Notes: generated by a model not told the origin, from the letters alone. Shown: positions 1-9,055, counted from the first letter of the stretch. The stretch is 64,000 nucleotides of DNA from an uncultured Methanomassiliicoccales archaeon (GCA_949292635.1 CASEZY010000001.1:158434-222433), one strand, 5' to 3'. Program-made: numbers and translations.

Positions 1-1455
1 CATTATGTAGTCCGTTGCAAGGGTGGGCACGATACCGAACAGTGCGATGAGCACCGCAAGGACCGCCAGCACCACGCACTCGATGTTGCCGATGTCGTGG
101 GCGTGCTCAAGGTCGATCTTGTCGGTCAGTCTGCCGAACAGGGTCTTCTGCATGGCCCAGATGTAGTATCCGGCGGTCAGCAGCATGTAGAGCAGACCGA
201 GCAGGATGAGCGGGGTCAGGTTGACACTGACCAGGTACTCCCACAGTCCGTACAGCAGGCCGAACTCGGCGATGAATCCCATCAGTCCGGGCAGTCCGAG
301 GGACGCCATGAAGGCAATCATCATGAACAGCGCGAACTTGGGTGCCTTTCCGGCCATTCCGCCCAGCAGGCGCATGTCCCTGGTGCCGAAGTTGTGTCCG
401 GCGAGACCGCAGACCATGAACAGGGCGGCGGAGATGAGACCATGAGCGAACATCTGGAAGATCGCGAACTCGATTCCGATCTCGGACATGCATCCCATGC
501 CAACCAGCACCATTCCCATGTGGCTGATGGATGAGTAGGCCACCATCTTCTTCAGGTCGTTCTGGGCGATGCAAGCGTACACGCCGTAGACCATGGCGAA
601 GATACCGAGGCCGATCATCACAGGCTGCCAGTAGGGGAATGCGGCGCTGAAGATGTCAGCGTTCAGGCACACCCTGATGATACCGTAGGAACCCATCTTC
701 AGCATGACACCGGCCAGCAGGACGGAACCTGCGGTAGGTGCCTCCACGTGGGCATCCGGCAGCCAGGTGTGGAACGGCGGCACGGGCATCTTGACCGCGA
801 AGCCGAAGAACAGCAGGCCGAACAGGAAGATCTGCATCATCAGTGGCAGATCGGCTCCGGCAGCGACGGCGGCGAAGGAGAAGTCCCCTCCGGTGGTGCC
901 GAAGACCAGGCCGAAGATACCGATCAGCATGACCAGCGAGGCCACGTGGGTGTAGATGAAGAACTTGATCGCAGAGTAGTGCCTGCGGGGTCCTCCGTAC
1001 CACGAGATCAGGAAGAACATGGGGATCAGGGTCACTTCCCACATGATGTAGAACAGGAAGTAGTCCTGGGCCATGTACACTCCCATCAGTCCGACCTCCA
1101 TCGCCAGCAGCAGGGCGTGGAAGTAGTTGGGCCTGTCCTCCTCGTTCCAGCTGAAGATGACCACGAGGAACATCAGCAGCGCGGTGAGGAAGACCATCAG
1201 GATGCTCAGACCGTCGATGGCGAAGATGATGCTCATCTTGATGCCGGCGGACTCGATCCAAGCGTAGCTCTCAGTGAGGTTTGCGAGGTCGGAGGACGGC
1301 AGGATCATCACGTACAGCGACAGCACGAGGGCTATCGCGGTGAAGACCAACGCCACGACCTTGGCGTACTTTGTCCTGGTGCCGCCCATGAAGAGGGTCA
1401 GTATGGCTCCGATCAGCGGGATCAGCACCAGCAGGCTAAGGATAGGAATATCCAT
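1..1455 (-). CDS. fpoM: F420H2/ferredoxin dehydrogenase-like complex subunit M (NuoM-like), 3' end outside window
   Basis: Membrane antiporter-like proton-pumping subunit of the Fpo/Nuo complex. The frame is open from the ATG at 1455 to the left edge, giving 485 residues without a stop, so the C-terminus lies outside the window. Visible family marks are the transmembrane Glu motif MWEVTLIP, the Lys in FAVKMPVPPFHTWLPDAH, and EAPTAGSVLLAG in the discontinuous-helix region. The start codon follows the TAA stop of fpoL directly (stop 1458-1456), so the two are translationally coupled. An fpoN gene would be expected next, beyond position 1. The family is certain; the electron donor of this lineage's complex cannot be read from this gene. 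Confidence 0.95.
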   Translation of the reverse strand, partial: MDIPILSLLVLIPLIGAILTLFMGGTRTKYAKVVALVFTAIALVLSLYVMILPSSDLANLTESYAWIESAGIKMSIIFAIDGLSILMVFLTALLMFLVVIFSWNEEDRPNYFHALLLAMEVGLMGVYMAQDYFLFYIMWEVTLIPMFFLISWYGGPRRHYSAIKFFIYTHVASLVMLIGIFGLVFGTTGGDFSFAAVAAGADLPLMMQIFLFGLLFFGFAVKMPVPPFHTWLPDAHVEAPTAGSVLLAGVMLKMGSYGIIRVCLNADIFSAAFPYWQPVMIGLGIFAMVYGVYACIAQNDLKKMVAYSSISHMGMVLVGMGCMSEIGIEFAIFQMFAHGLISAALFMVCGLAGHNFGTRDMRLLGGMAGKAPKFALFMMIAFMASLGLPGLMGFIAEFGLLYGLWEYLVSVNLTPLILLGLLYMLLTAGYYIWAMQKTLFGRLTDKIDLEHAHDIGNIECVVLAVLAVLIALFGIVPTLATDYIM

Positions 1456-3519
1456 TTAGAACCCCCCTCCGTAGCAGACCATCAGGACGATGACGGCGAT
1501 GGTGACCAGCACTCCGATCACGACGTACGCGGCATAGTCGCGCACGTAACCGGTCTGGACCTGGCTCAGGCCCTCTCCGCTGCCTACAACGGCGTTGGAG
1601 AGTCCGTTGACCGTACCGTCGATGACGTTTCTGTCGATTATGTCGACTCCCTTAGCCACACCGTATCCCAGCTTCCAGGAGATCTGGTTGTACAGCTGGG
1701 GGAAGTAGTACCTGTTGGCGACGAGCCTGTATAGGAATCCCTTCTTGGTCTGGTCGAAGTTGTCAGCGATGTAGGGCTTCTTGACATACATCATGTATGC
1801 GATGGCTATACCGGCGACGGCAAGCACGATGGCGACGTATGTCCAGACGTTTGTGAAGATCTCCTCCAGGATGTGCATCGAGTCGTGGAACCCGAGGTAC
1901 AGGCCGAGGTCCGCGAGGGCCCCGCCCAGGCCGGGAGCCAGGGACTGGATGATGAAGTAGGAGAAGTTGACCAGCACGATCAGTCCGATGAACGCGGCGA
2001 ACACGCCCAGGATCATCAGAGGCACGGTCATGGTCTTCGGAGACTCACCGTGGCAGTGGCCGCGAGGCTCGCCCATGAAGGTGAGGAACCACATGCGGAA
2101 CATGTAGAACGCGGTCATGAAGGCCGTGATCATACCCAAGATGAACAGCACGCAGAACACGGAACCCATGCCCAGGCCGTCGTGGAACGGGGCGAAGGCT
2201 GCCTCCAGGACCAGGTCCTTGGACCAGAATCCGGAGAATATGGGGATTCCTGCGATGGACAGCGAACCGATCAGCATGGTGTATGCCGTGATAGGCATGG
2301 ACTTCCTGAGACCACCCATCTTGCGCATGTCCTCCGTACCGGTGGCGTGGATGACGGAACCGGAACACAGGAACAGCAGGGCCTTGAAGAAGGCGTGGTT
2401 GATCATGTGCAGGATGCCCGCGGCGTAGCCCATGGTACCCAGGGTGATCAGTGCCTGGTTGCCTTCCTGCATACCGATGGAGATCAGGTAGCCGCCGGCT
2501 CCCAGAGCGAGGATCATGTATCCCAGCTGGGACAGGGTGGAGTACGCCAGGACCCTCTTGATGTTCATGTTGTTGAGGGCCATGCTCGCGGTGTAGATCG
2601 CGGTGACACCACCGATGATCGCGACGAACAGCATCGCGTCGGAGCTGGTGACGAACAGCGGGTAGGACCTGGCGACCAGGTACACACCGGCCTTGACCAT
2701 GGTGGCCGCATGAATCAATGCGGAAACGGTGGTGGGGCCGGCCATGGCGTCGGGCAGCCAGTCGTGCAGCGGGAACTGCGCGGACTTTCCGATGACACCG
2801 CCGAACATCAGCAGGATACCGATGTTGATCAGGGTGGGGTTGTTGGCGTACACCGTCTGGGCGTTGCTGAATATGTAGTCGTAATCCAGCGAGCCGAAGG
2901 CGTAGAGCAGGACGAACAGACCGGCCATCAGGCACACGTCACCGGCACGGGTGACCAGGAATGCCTTCTTGGCGGCGGAGGCTGCGTTGTCCGAGGCGTC
3001 GTCGCCCTCGTGGTGCTTGAAGCTCCAGAACCCGATGAGCAGGTAGGAGCACAATCCCATGACCTCCCAGAACACGAACATCTCGAGGAAGTTGCTGGAG
3101 ACGGCCAGACCGAGCATTCCCGTCAGGAAGAGGGAGACCTCGGCGTAGTAGCGCCTCTTCTTCTCGCCCTGGTCGTGCATGTACCCGAGGGAGTACACGA
3201 AGATCAGGGTGGAGATGAACGATGCGAACAGCATCATTATGCATGCCAGGGAGTCGATGTAGACACCGAAGTTGATGGACAGACCACCGATGTTCAGCCA
3301 CTCGATGGGGCCGATGATGATGGCCTCGCCGAGCTTGTACGCATCGGAGGTGTAGTAGTCGTACGCCACCAGCGCGGACATGACGAAGGCGAACAGCGCT
3401 CCGAAGATCGCGATGTATCCGCCCTTCTCGGGGGTCTTGTGGCCGAGCAGTCCCACTATGACGAAGCACAGTGCGGGGACCAGCGGGACCAGCCAAGCAA
3501 AGTCAACGAATCCCATCAT
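1456..3519 (-). CDS. fpoL: Fpo/Nuo complex subunit L, proton-pumping membrane subunit
   Basis: A 687-residue NuoL/FpoL homologue with the long C-terminal lateral helix expected of this subunit. It shows the functional Glu helix (FVFWEVMGLCSYLLIGFW), the Lys-bearing segment KSAQFPLHDWLPDAMAGPTTVSALIHAATMV and about sixteen hydrophobic helices. It starts with two adjacent ATG codons preceded by a GAGGTGG ribosome-binding site. The stop TAA abuts the fpoM start and the start lies two bases from the fpoK stop. It should work in the cytoplasmic membrane as one of three antiporter-like pumps (L, M, N). Confidence 0.96.
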   Translation of the reverse strand: MMGFVDFAWLVPLVPALCFVIVGLLGHKTPEKGGYIAIFGALFAFVMSALVAYDYYTSDAYKLGEAIIIGPIEWLNIGGLSINFGVYIDSLACIMMLFASFISTLIFVYSLGYMHDQGEKKRRYYAEVSLFLTGMLGLAVSSNFLEMFVFWEVMGLCSYLLIGFWSFKHHEGDDASDNAASAAKKAFLVTRAGDVCLMAGLFVLLYAFGSLDYDYIFSNAQTVYANNPTLINIGILLMFGGVIGKSAQFPLHDWLPDAMAGPTTVSALIHAATMVKAGVYLVARSYPLFVTSSDAMLFVAIIGGVTAIYTASMALNNMNIKRVLAYSTLSQLGYMILALGAGGYLISIGMQEGNQALITLGTMGYAAGILHMINHAFFKALLFLCSGSVIHATGTEDMRKMGGLRKSMPITAYTMLIGSLSIAGIPIFSGFWSKDLVLEAAFAPFHDGLGMGSVFCVLFILGMITAFMTAFYMFRMWFLTFMGEPRGHCHGESPKTMTVPLMILGVFAAFIGLIVLVNFSYFIIQSLAPGLGGALADLGLYLGFHDSMHILEEIFTNVWTYVAIVLAVAGIAIAYMMYVKKPYIADNFDQTKKGFLYRLVANRYYFPQLYNQISWKLGYGVAKGVDIIDRNVIDGTVNGLSNAVVGSGEGLSQVQTGYVRDYAAYVVIGVLVTIAVIVLMVCYGGGF

Positions 3520-3520
3520 T

Positions 3521-3823
3521 TTACCACCTCATGGTCGACAGGTCGTCGACTTCGGTCGTCTTGTTCAGCTTGTACGCGTTGAGCATCAGTGCGATACCGA
3601 CGGCGACCTCTGCGGCGGCTACTGCGATGGTCATGATCACAAAGACCTGACCGGAGGCGCTTCCGCTGTAGGACGCGAAGGTGATGAAGTTGATGTTCGC
3701 GGCGTTGAGCATCAGCTCGATGCTCATCAGGGTAACCAGTCCCCTCTTGGAGGACAGGATGCCGTACAGTCCGATGGCGAAGAGTATGGCAGCGAATCCG
3801 AGGAAGAACTCCATTCCGATCAT
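3521..3823 (-). CDS. fpoK: Fpo/Nuo complex subunit K
   Basis: A 100-residue three-helix NuoK-type protein of normal family length. The two membrane glutamates needed for proton transfer are present: Glu36 in MSIELMLNAANINF and Glu72 in AAAEVAVGIAL. Its start overlaps the fpoJ2 stop (ATGA arrangement) and its TAA stop lies just before the fpoL start, so it is embedded in the fpo operon. It couples the quinone/phenazine-module side to the antiporter subunits. Confidence 0.95.
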   Translation of the reverse strand: MIGMEFFLGFAAILFAIGLYGILSSKRGLVTLMSIELMLNAANINFITFASYSGSASGQVFVIMTIAVAAAEVAVGIALMLNAYKLNKTTEVDDLSTMRW

Positions 3824-4107
3824 TCCTCATCATCCTCCTCTTCTCTCGAGATGCAGACACCCGCTATCATGGCACCGAACATCAGGGTTCCCAGGATGAG
3901 GAACAGACCATAGTAGTTCTCGAACAGCACATGGTTCAGGCTGTTGTTGGAGAGCTCTCCGCCCTCATCGGGCTGGAATGCGATGCCGTCTTCCGGAACG
4001 CCGTCGGCGTAGTCGGGGCCGAGGGAGTTCCAATCCGTGCCAACGATCACAGCTCCGAAGACGAGGACGACTGCGATGCCGAGCACTGCTGCGACTTTCT
4101 TGTTCAT
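3820..4107 (-). CDS. fpoJ2: Fpo/Nuo complex subunit J, C-terminal half (separate gene)
   Basis: A 95-residue protein with an N-terminal helix, a loop rich in Asp/Gly and a second helix (YYGLFLILGTLMFGAMIAGV), ending in an acidic tail. It matches the last two helices of NuoJ. The preceding gene encodes the first part, so NuoJ is split into two polypeptides here. Each half has its own ATG and stop, and they are one base apart, so this looks like a stable gene split and not a frameshift. Split fpoJ genes are also known in Methanosarcina. Confidence 0.85.
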   Translation of the reverse strand: MNKKVAAVLGIAVVLVFGAVIVGTDWNSLGPDYADGVPEDGIAFQPDEGGELSNNSLNHVLFENYYGLFLILGTLMFGAMIAGVCISREEEDDEE

Positions 4108-4108
4108 A

Positions 4109-4441
4109 TCAGTCCTCCTCCTCTCCGACGATGGTCCTCCTGGTCAGCATGATGCTGAACGCGAAGAGGATCGTGATGGCACCCACGTAGACCATCATCT
4201 GCACGACACCCACCAGCTCCGCGTTGAGGAAGTAGTAGGTGACGGCGACGCAGGTGAAGACCAGCGCGAGGTAGAATGCGCTGTGCATGATCTCCTTGGA
4301 GGTCACCACCTTCAGTGCCGCCAGGATGGCAATGATAGCCAGGATGATGAACGCAACGGCGTCCATGTTGTTGTATGCGGTCTCCAGCACACCGACGATG
4401 TAGTCGATAACGGAGTTGACCGCCGCTCCTATGTCTACCAT
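4109..4441 (-). CDS. fpoJ1: Fpo/Nuo complex subunit J, N-terminal half (separate gene)
   Basis: A 110-residue protein matching the N-terminal three helices of NuoJ, including the conserved segment containing the pi-bulge helix (VVQMMVYVGAITILFAFSIMLT). The acidic C-terminus (GEEED) would end at the membrane surface. It lies one base downstream of fpoI and one base upstream of fpoJ2 in the operon. It should assemble beside FpoH and FpoK at the link between the peripheral and membrane arms. Confidence 0.9.
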   Translation of the reverse strand: MVDIGAAVNSVIDYIVGVLETAYNNMDAVAFIILAIIAILAALKVVTSKEIMHSAFYLALVFTCVAVTYYFLNAELVGVVQMMVYVGAITILFAFSIMLTRRTIVGEEED

Positions 4442-4442
4442 A

Positions 4443-5183
4443 TCAAAGCACCTCGTTCATCTTCAATGCGTCCTTGGGACAGTCGATGACGCAGTTCGAG
4501 CAGGAGATGCAGACCTTGTCATCTATCTTGGGGCGCTTGATGTCCTTTCCTTTGTCGTTCTGACCCACCACGATCATCTCGATGGCGTTGACCGGGCAGA
4601 CCTTGGCGCACTTGGAGCAGCTGATGCACTTGCTGTCCTCCAGGACCGGGCGGTCCGTCTTGTAGAACGCCGTGGGCTGGTCGGTGATGCCCTTCGCGAT
4701 GTTCGACATGAGGTGCTCCTCGATGTGGACCTCCATCATATCGGTGGTGTACTCGAAGTGGAGCCTGCGGGGGTCGTAGATCAGGTCCTTCCTGGTGAAC
4801 TCCGCCAGCTCGTAGTCGGTGGTGGTGGTCATGGCGTCCACCGGGCAGTACTCTGCGCAGTAGCCGCACATCATGCATCTTCCGATGTTCACCTGGGGCC
4901 TCTTGACCATGTTGCCCGCGTCGTCGGCCACCTCCACCAGCTCGATGCAGGTGGTGGGGCACACCCTCTCGCAGATGCCGCAACCGAGACACCTGTCGAA
5001 GCGGAGACCGGGGCGTCCGCGGTAGTTGTCCGGGACCCACTCCTTCTCGTAGGGGTAGAGGATGGTCACAGGCCTGTGGGGAACGGTCTTGGTGAAGAAG
5101 TGCCTCAGGACCTTGCCCAGGGGCGCGATCACTCCGGTACCCTTGAATTTCTTAGGGTATTTGTCCAGATATTTCATAGGCAT
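4443..5183 (-). CDS. fpoI: Fpo/Nuo complex ferredoxin-like subunit I with four [4Fe-4S] motifs
   Basis: An iron-sulfur subunit that carries electrons from the input side towards FpoB/D. Two CxxCxxCxxxCP motifs typical of NuoI sit at residues 65-75 and 103-113. Unexpectedly, a second pair of full motifs sits at 186-196 and 225-235 after a linker of about 70 residues, making a 246-residue protein, longer than usual two-cluster NuoI/FpoI proteins. The start is preceded by a GGGGGTGAT-type ribosome-binding site and the gene follows fpoH by one base. Because this lineage is described as lacking the F420-binding FpoF, the extra ferredoxin domain may help dock or relay electrons from ferredoxin or a heterodisulfide reductase module. 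That role is inference. Confidence 0.93.
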   Translation of the reverse strand: MPMKYLDKYPKKFKGTGVIAPLGKVLRHFFTKTVPHRPVTILYPYEKEWVPDNYRGRPGLRFDRCLGCGICERVCPTTCIELVEVADDAGNMVKRPQVNIGRCMMCGYCAEYCPVDAMTTTTDYELAEFTRKDLIYDPRRLHFEYTTDMMEVHIEEHLMSNIAKGITDQPTAFYKTDRPVLEDSKCISCSKCAKVCPVNAIEMIVVGQNDKGKDIKRPKIDDKVCISCSNCVIDCPKDALKMNEVL

Positions 5184-5184
5184 A

Positions 5185-6366
5185 TCACATCACCCCCGTG
5201 ACCTTCAGCAGGATCACAATAGCCAGGTTGATCACCGACAGGGGCATGAGCGCCTTCCATCCGATGTTCAGGATCTGATCGGTCCTGACACGGGGCAGAG
5301 CAGCCCTTGCGAGGACGAAGATGAAGAACACCAGCGCGACCTTCAGCAGGAACACGATCTCGGGCAGATACATCTGGTACCAGTCGGTTCCGCCGATGAC
5401 AGGGAACGCCCAGCCGCCCAGGTACATGAACACGACCAGGGCGCATGCCACGTAGCCTCTGAAGTAGTCTCCCAACATGATGAGACCCCACTTCATACCG
5501 GCGTACTCGGTCTGCCATCCCTCGACAAGCTCGGCCTCGGCCTCGGAAAGGTCGAAGGGCACACGCTCGGACTCGGCCACCGCACAGACGATACAGGTGA
5601 AGAAACCGATGACCTGCGGGATGACGAACCACATGTGCGTATCCTGATAGGCAACGATGTCATTGATGTTGAAGCTCCCGGCCATCAGGACGGTTCCGGC
5701 CAGCAGGATGAGCATGGGTATCTCGTAGGATATCATCAGCTCGGCGGCACGGAGACCTCCGATCAGGGAGTACTTGTTGTTCTGGGACCATCCGGCACAG
5801 AGGATCAGGAAAGGTGCCAGCGCGAACAGCGCGAAGATGATCAGGAGACCGGCCTGGTAGTCCACGATGAACCACCTGTTGGACAGCGGGACCATGCATG
5901 CCAGCAACACGGAGGTACCGATGACCAGGGCCACAGCCCACCAGTAGATCTTCTTGTCGATGGCCTTGGGGACCACGTTCTCCTTCATGAAGGTCTTCAG
6001 ACCGTCTCCGAGACACTGCATGAATCCCTTCAGACCGATCATGGTTCCGCGCCTGTCCATCATCCTACCGAGGACCTTACGCTCCTCCCATAGCATGAGC
6101 AGACAGAACACGAATCCGACGGCGAAGATGACCACGACCATCAGGATGATGGCGAAACCGTTGGTCACCGGGTCGGATATGAGCCAGTCGGAGACCCCGT
6201 TGTTGGGGAAGATCAGGTTGATGAGCCAGGCGATCAGTCCGCCCAGGGACTCCCAGATCTTCACACCGATGGTGTAGGGGAGGTTGAAGACATCATAGGG
6301 GGACATTGCCACGATGGCGTCAGTGCCCCTGTTGACGATGAAGTTCAGAATGCTCTCGTAAGCCAT
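5185..6366 (-). CDS. fpoH: Fpo/Nuo complex subunit H, quinone/phenazine-site membrane subunit
   Basis: A 393-residue NuoH-type membrane protein. The signature loop between helices 5 and 6 is present (ESERVPFDLSEAEAELVEGWQTEYAGMKWG), forming the floor of the electron-acceptor cavity. I chose the ATG at 6366 because an AGGTG ribosome-binding site lies about seven bases upstream; a TTG at 6372 is the alternative and would sit right on the fpoD stop. It anchors the peripheral subunits FpoB, C, D and I to the membrane arm. Confidence 0.95.
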   Translation of the reverse strand: MAYESILNFIVNRGTDAIVAMSPYDVFNLPYTIGVKIWESLGGLIAWLINLIFPNNGVSDWLISDPVTNGFAIILMVVVIFAVGFVFCLLMLWEERKVLGRMMDRRGTMIGLKGFMQCLGDGLKTFMKENVVPKAIDKKIYWWAVALVIGTSVLLACMVPLSNRWFIVDYQAGLLIIFALFALAPFLILCAGWSQNNKYSLIGGLRAAELMISYEIPMLILLAGTVLMAGSFNINDIVAYQDTHMWFVIPQVIGFFTCIVCAVAESERVPFDLSEAEAELVEGWQTEYAGMKWGLIMLGDYFRGYVACALVVFMYLGGWAFPVIGGTDWYQMYLPEIVFLLKVALVFFIFVLARAALPRVRTDQILNIGWKALMPLSVINLAIVILLKVTGVM

Positions 6367-6372
6367 ACCCAA

Positions 6373-7488
6373 TCACCTGTCGGTCTCTCCGAGGCACATG
6401 TCGATCATTGCCATGATTGCCGGGATATCGGCGATCCTGACACCCTCGACCATGTGCTTGGATGCTGAAACGTTCACGAACACGGGGCTGCGGACCTTGA
6501 GCCTGTAGGGGCTCTCGGAACCGTCGGAGACCAGGTACATGAGACCCTCTCCGCGGGGGTCCTCGATCCTTGCCATGTGGGTCCCCTCGGGGATGCACTT
6601 GGGCACCTTGAGCCTGTAGGGGGCGGTCTTGGGGATGGACTCCAGCTTCTTCATGGCCTGCCTGATGATCTCGCAGGACTGGAACATCTCCTCGATCCTG
6701 ATCATGTACCTGGAGTACGCGTCTCCCTCCTTGAGGACAGGGACCTCGAAGTCCATCTCTCCGTAGGCGTCGTAGGGGTCGTCGCGGCGGATATCGTAGT
6801 CCACTCCGCATCCCCTCATGGCAGGTCCGGTGATGCCGTAGTTGGCGACATCCTTGCGGGTGATGTACCCGATTCCCTTCATCCTGCCCACGAAGATGGA
6901 TGACTCATCGGTCAGCTTGATGATGTCCCAGAGGGACTTCTCGAACCTCTCGATGGCTCTCATGCAGTCCCTCTCGAAGTAATAGGGCATGTCGTTCCTG
7001 ACCCCTCCGATACGGGGGTAGTTAGTTGTGAGTCTCTGCCCGCAGAGCCTTACGTTGAGGTCAAGGATGAACTCCCTCTCCCTCAGGGCCCACAGGAAGA
7101 TGGTCAGGTTTCCGACATCGGTTCCGACCGCGGCCAGCCACATCAGGTGAGACTGGATACGGCAGATCTCGTCAGCCACCACGCGGAGGTACTGCGCCCT
7201 CTCAGGGACCTCGATGTCCAGCGCCTCCTCGGCCACCTTACAGAACAGGTGGGACCAGGTCATGGAGGCGGAATAGCACAGACGGTCCGCCATGGGGATG
7301 ATCTTAGCGTAGGTCCTGTTCTCGCATTCCTTCTCCCATCCGCGGTGAAGGTATCCGACCTCGGGCTCGGCATCCGTGATGATCTCACCGTCGACCTCGA
7401 CCCTGAGGGTCCAGAGACCGTGGGAGAACGGGTGCTGAGGGCCCATGGTGACCCACATCCTGTCAGCTTTCATCTTCTCTTCAGCCAT
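6373..7488 (-). CDS. fpoD: Fpo/Nuo complex 49-kDa subunit D
   Basis: A 371-residue NuoD-type subunit. The start at 7488 is fixed by homology (conserved MGPQHPFSHG a few residues in) and by a TGATG overlap with the fpoC stop; the open frame extends upstream, but that extension is only the antisense-like shadow of fpoC. Family marks include GYLHRGWEKECENRTY, the MLPIADR-like segment KIIPMADRLCYSASM and the C-terminus ending GETDR. It forms the acceptor-site cavity with FpoB and FpoH. It is separate from FpoC here, as in Methanosarcina and unlike fused NuoCD. Confidence 0.95.
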   Translation of the reverse strand: MAEEKMKADRMWVTMGPQHPFSHGLWTLRVEVDGEIITDAEPEVGYLHRGWEKECENRTYAKIIPMADRLCYSASMTWSHLFCKVAEEALDIEVPERAQYLRVVADEICRIQSHLMWLAAVGTDVGNLTIFLWALREREFILDLNVRLCGQRLTTNYPRIGGVRNDMPYYFERDCMRAIERFEKSLWDIIKLTDESSIFVGRMKGIGYITRKDVANYGITGPAMRGCGVDYDIRRDDPYDAYGEMDFEVPVLKEGDAYSRYMIRIEEMFQSCEIIRQAMKKLESIPKTAPYRLKVPKCIPEGTHMARIEDPRGEGLMYLVSDGSESPYRLKVRSPVFVNVSASKHMVEGVRIADIPAIMAMIDMCLGETDR

Positions 7489-7991
7489 CACTCCTGCCCC
7501 CTGAGCTTGTATGACTTCCTGAAGGGGTAGAACTCGTAGCTCTTCGGTGTCAGCAGCCTCTCCAGCTTGGGGTGGCCGTCGAACACGATACCGAACAGCT
7601 CGTAGGTCTCCCTCTCGTGCCAGTTGGCACCCTCCCAGATGAGGGCGACGGACGGCACGTGGAGGTCGTCGTTGGGAACGTCCACGGTGATCTCGACCAC
7701 CATGGAGGTGAGATAGTTGGTGATGTGGTAGACCACCTGCATGTGGTCCACCCAGTCCACGCCGGTGACGGCGGAGGCGTGCTCGAAGTTGAGCTTGTCG
7801 TGAAGGTACTTGCAAAGGTCATAGATGACCTCCCTGTCGGCCTTCATGAACAGCCTCCTGCCCTCGTTGATGGCCCTGATGTTCTTCTTGGTGGACTCGG
7901 TGAAGGTCACCTTGTCGCCGAACTCGGCCTTGACGAGGGAGACGATATCATCGCGGGACGGTTTCTCAATGATGTTCGCGTCTTCGCTCAT
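7488..7991 (-). CDS. fpoC: Fpo/Nuo complex 30-kDa subunit C
   Basis: A 167-residue NuoC-type structural subunit of the peripheral arm. The family signature is present as ANWHERETYELFGIVFDGHP, followed by the R/L-rich C-terminus. The start ATG at 7991 sits four bases after the fpoB stop. The stop codon overlaps the fpoD start by one base (TGATG), implying coupled translation of C and D. Confidence 0.95.
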   Translation of the reverse strand: MSEDANIIEKPSRDDIVSLVKAEFGDKVTFTESTKKNIRAINEGRRLFMKADREVIYDLCKYLHDKLNFEHASAVTGVDWVDHMQVVYHITNYLTSMVVEITVDVPNDDLHVPSVALIWEGANWHERETYELFGIVFDGHPKLERLLTPKSYEFYPFRKSYKLRGQE

Positions 7992-7995
7992 GATA

Positions 7996-8559
7996 TCAGT
8001 CCGTCATGAAGACGCCTCTGTTGAAGTAGGCGTCGATCTTCTTCTGCAAAAGCATGAACCCGTCGATCATCGCATCGGGCTTGATGGGGCATCCGGGGAT
8101 GTAGACGTCCACCGGCACGATCTGATCCAACCCCTGGACGATGTTGTAGGAGTCGTACCACGGCCCTCCGGAGATGGCGCACTCTCCCATGGCGACCACC
8201 CACTTGGGAGCGGGGATCTGCTCGTAGAGACGCCTGATGTCCGGGCGGATCTTCTTGGAGATCCAGCCGTTGATCAGCAGGATATCGGTCTGCCTCGGGG
8301 AGGAACGGTAGATCATACCGACACGCTCCGCATCGTACCTGGTGTCGGAAGCGGCGGCCATCTCGATGGCGCAGCATGCCAGTCCGAAGTGCAGAGGGTG
8401 CATGGAGTTCCTCATGGCCCAGGCCCAGACGGGTCCGGTCAGCTTGTCGACGGTCCTCTTGGTACCCGCGGACAACATCTCGTTGATCATAGCGGACGAC
8501 CAAGACATGAACTCGTCGGCGCTCATAGCGACTGCGTGCGGGTACAGGCTCATATCCAT
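7996..8559 (-). CDS. fpoB: Fpo/Nuo complex [4Fe-4S] subunit B (N2 cluster)
   Basis: A 187-residue NuoB homologue holding the terminal iron-sulfur cluster N2. Cluster ligands are visible: the tandem Cys62-Cys63 (GLACCAIEM), the Cys in VAMGECAISGGP and the Cys in VYIPGCPIKPDA. I chose the ATG at 8559 because a GGAGGA ribosome-binding site ends six bases upstream; this makes the gene overlap fpoA by ten bases. A second in-frame ATG at 8553 is possible. It should pass electrons to the acceptor bound between FpoB and FpoD. Confidence 0.95.
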   Translation of the reverse strand: MDMSLYPHAVAMSADEFMSWSSAMINEMLSAGTKRTVDKLTGPVWAWAMRNSMHPLHFGLACCAIEMAAASDTRYDAERVGMIYRSSPRQTDILLINGWISKKIRPDIRRLYEQIPAPKWVVAMGECAISGGPWYDSYNIVQGLDQIVPVDVYIPGCPIKPDAMIDGFMLLQKKIDAYFNRGVFMTD

Positions 8560-8912
8560 ATGGATTCCTCCTTCTTCAGTGCGTAAGCCACTCCCAACAG
8601 GAGCATGGCCAGGAACCCGAGTACGAACAGTGTCGACGTCGTGCTGAGATCCGAATACGCGACGGCCCAGAGCATCAGGAATGTGGCGACCAGGTCGAAG
8701 ACGACGAAGATGATTCCGAACGCGTAGTACTGGAATCTGAACTGGACGCGAGCCACTCCTATTGGCTCCGAACCGCACTCGTAGGTCATGTCCTGCCACT
8801 GAGAGGGCTTCCTCGGCCTGAGGAACCTAGAAACAAGCCACGCCGCAGGTGCGAAGCCGAGAGCCAACACTCCCAGCACCACCAGAGGTATGTAACTCAC
8901 AACTAGTGACAT
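8550..8912 (-). CDS. fpoA: Fpo/Nuo complex subunit A
   Basis: A 120-residue three-helix NuoA-type membrane protein with the conserved loop KPSQWQDMTYECGSEPIG after helix 1, where a Cys is typical of the family. It is the first gene of the fpo operon. The divergent gap to proC (8913-9055) must hold the operon promoter, since no other gene lies between. Its stop overlaps the fpoB start. Confidence 0.94.
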   Translation of the reverse strand: MSLVVSYIPLVVLGVLALGFAPAAWLVSRFLRPRKPSQWQDMTYECGSEPIGVARVQFRFQYYAFGIIFVVFDLVATFLMLWAVAYSDLSTTSTLFVLGFLAMLLLGVAYALKKEESIWI

Positions 8913-9055
8913 TGGTCGTCGGGGATGGCTTGTGCATATTAAATGGTTGTGGGCGCGTTAGTTATAAACCTATAATAGGGGCGCATAAGAGCCAGCATAT
9001 GCTTTGGGGTTTAGGCAACCCTTTTAATTTGCGATGCCATGAGCGAACCGATAAA
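8913..9055. promoter_or_regulatory. Divergent promoter region between fpo operon and proC
   Basis: This 143-base gap separates the fpo operon from proC. For the minus strand, TATA-like elements are seen at about 8934-8945 and 8962-8968. For proC, an A/T-rich element (CTTTTAATTT, 9021-9030) lies about 30 bases before the ATG, which would give a leaderless or nearly leaderless mRNA. Two GCGC tracts flank the TATA-like stretch at 8962-8980. No clear operator palindrome was seen. Confidence 0.5.

Noticed and set aside
1873..3582. 569-codon plus-strand frame opposite fpoL
   Set aside because: Shadow of fpoL with extreme Gln/His/Glu composition and no domain.
3820..4441. fpoJ as a frameshifted pseudogene
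   Set aside because: Both halves have their own start, stop and complete helices, and split fpoJ is known in other methanogens.
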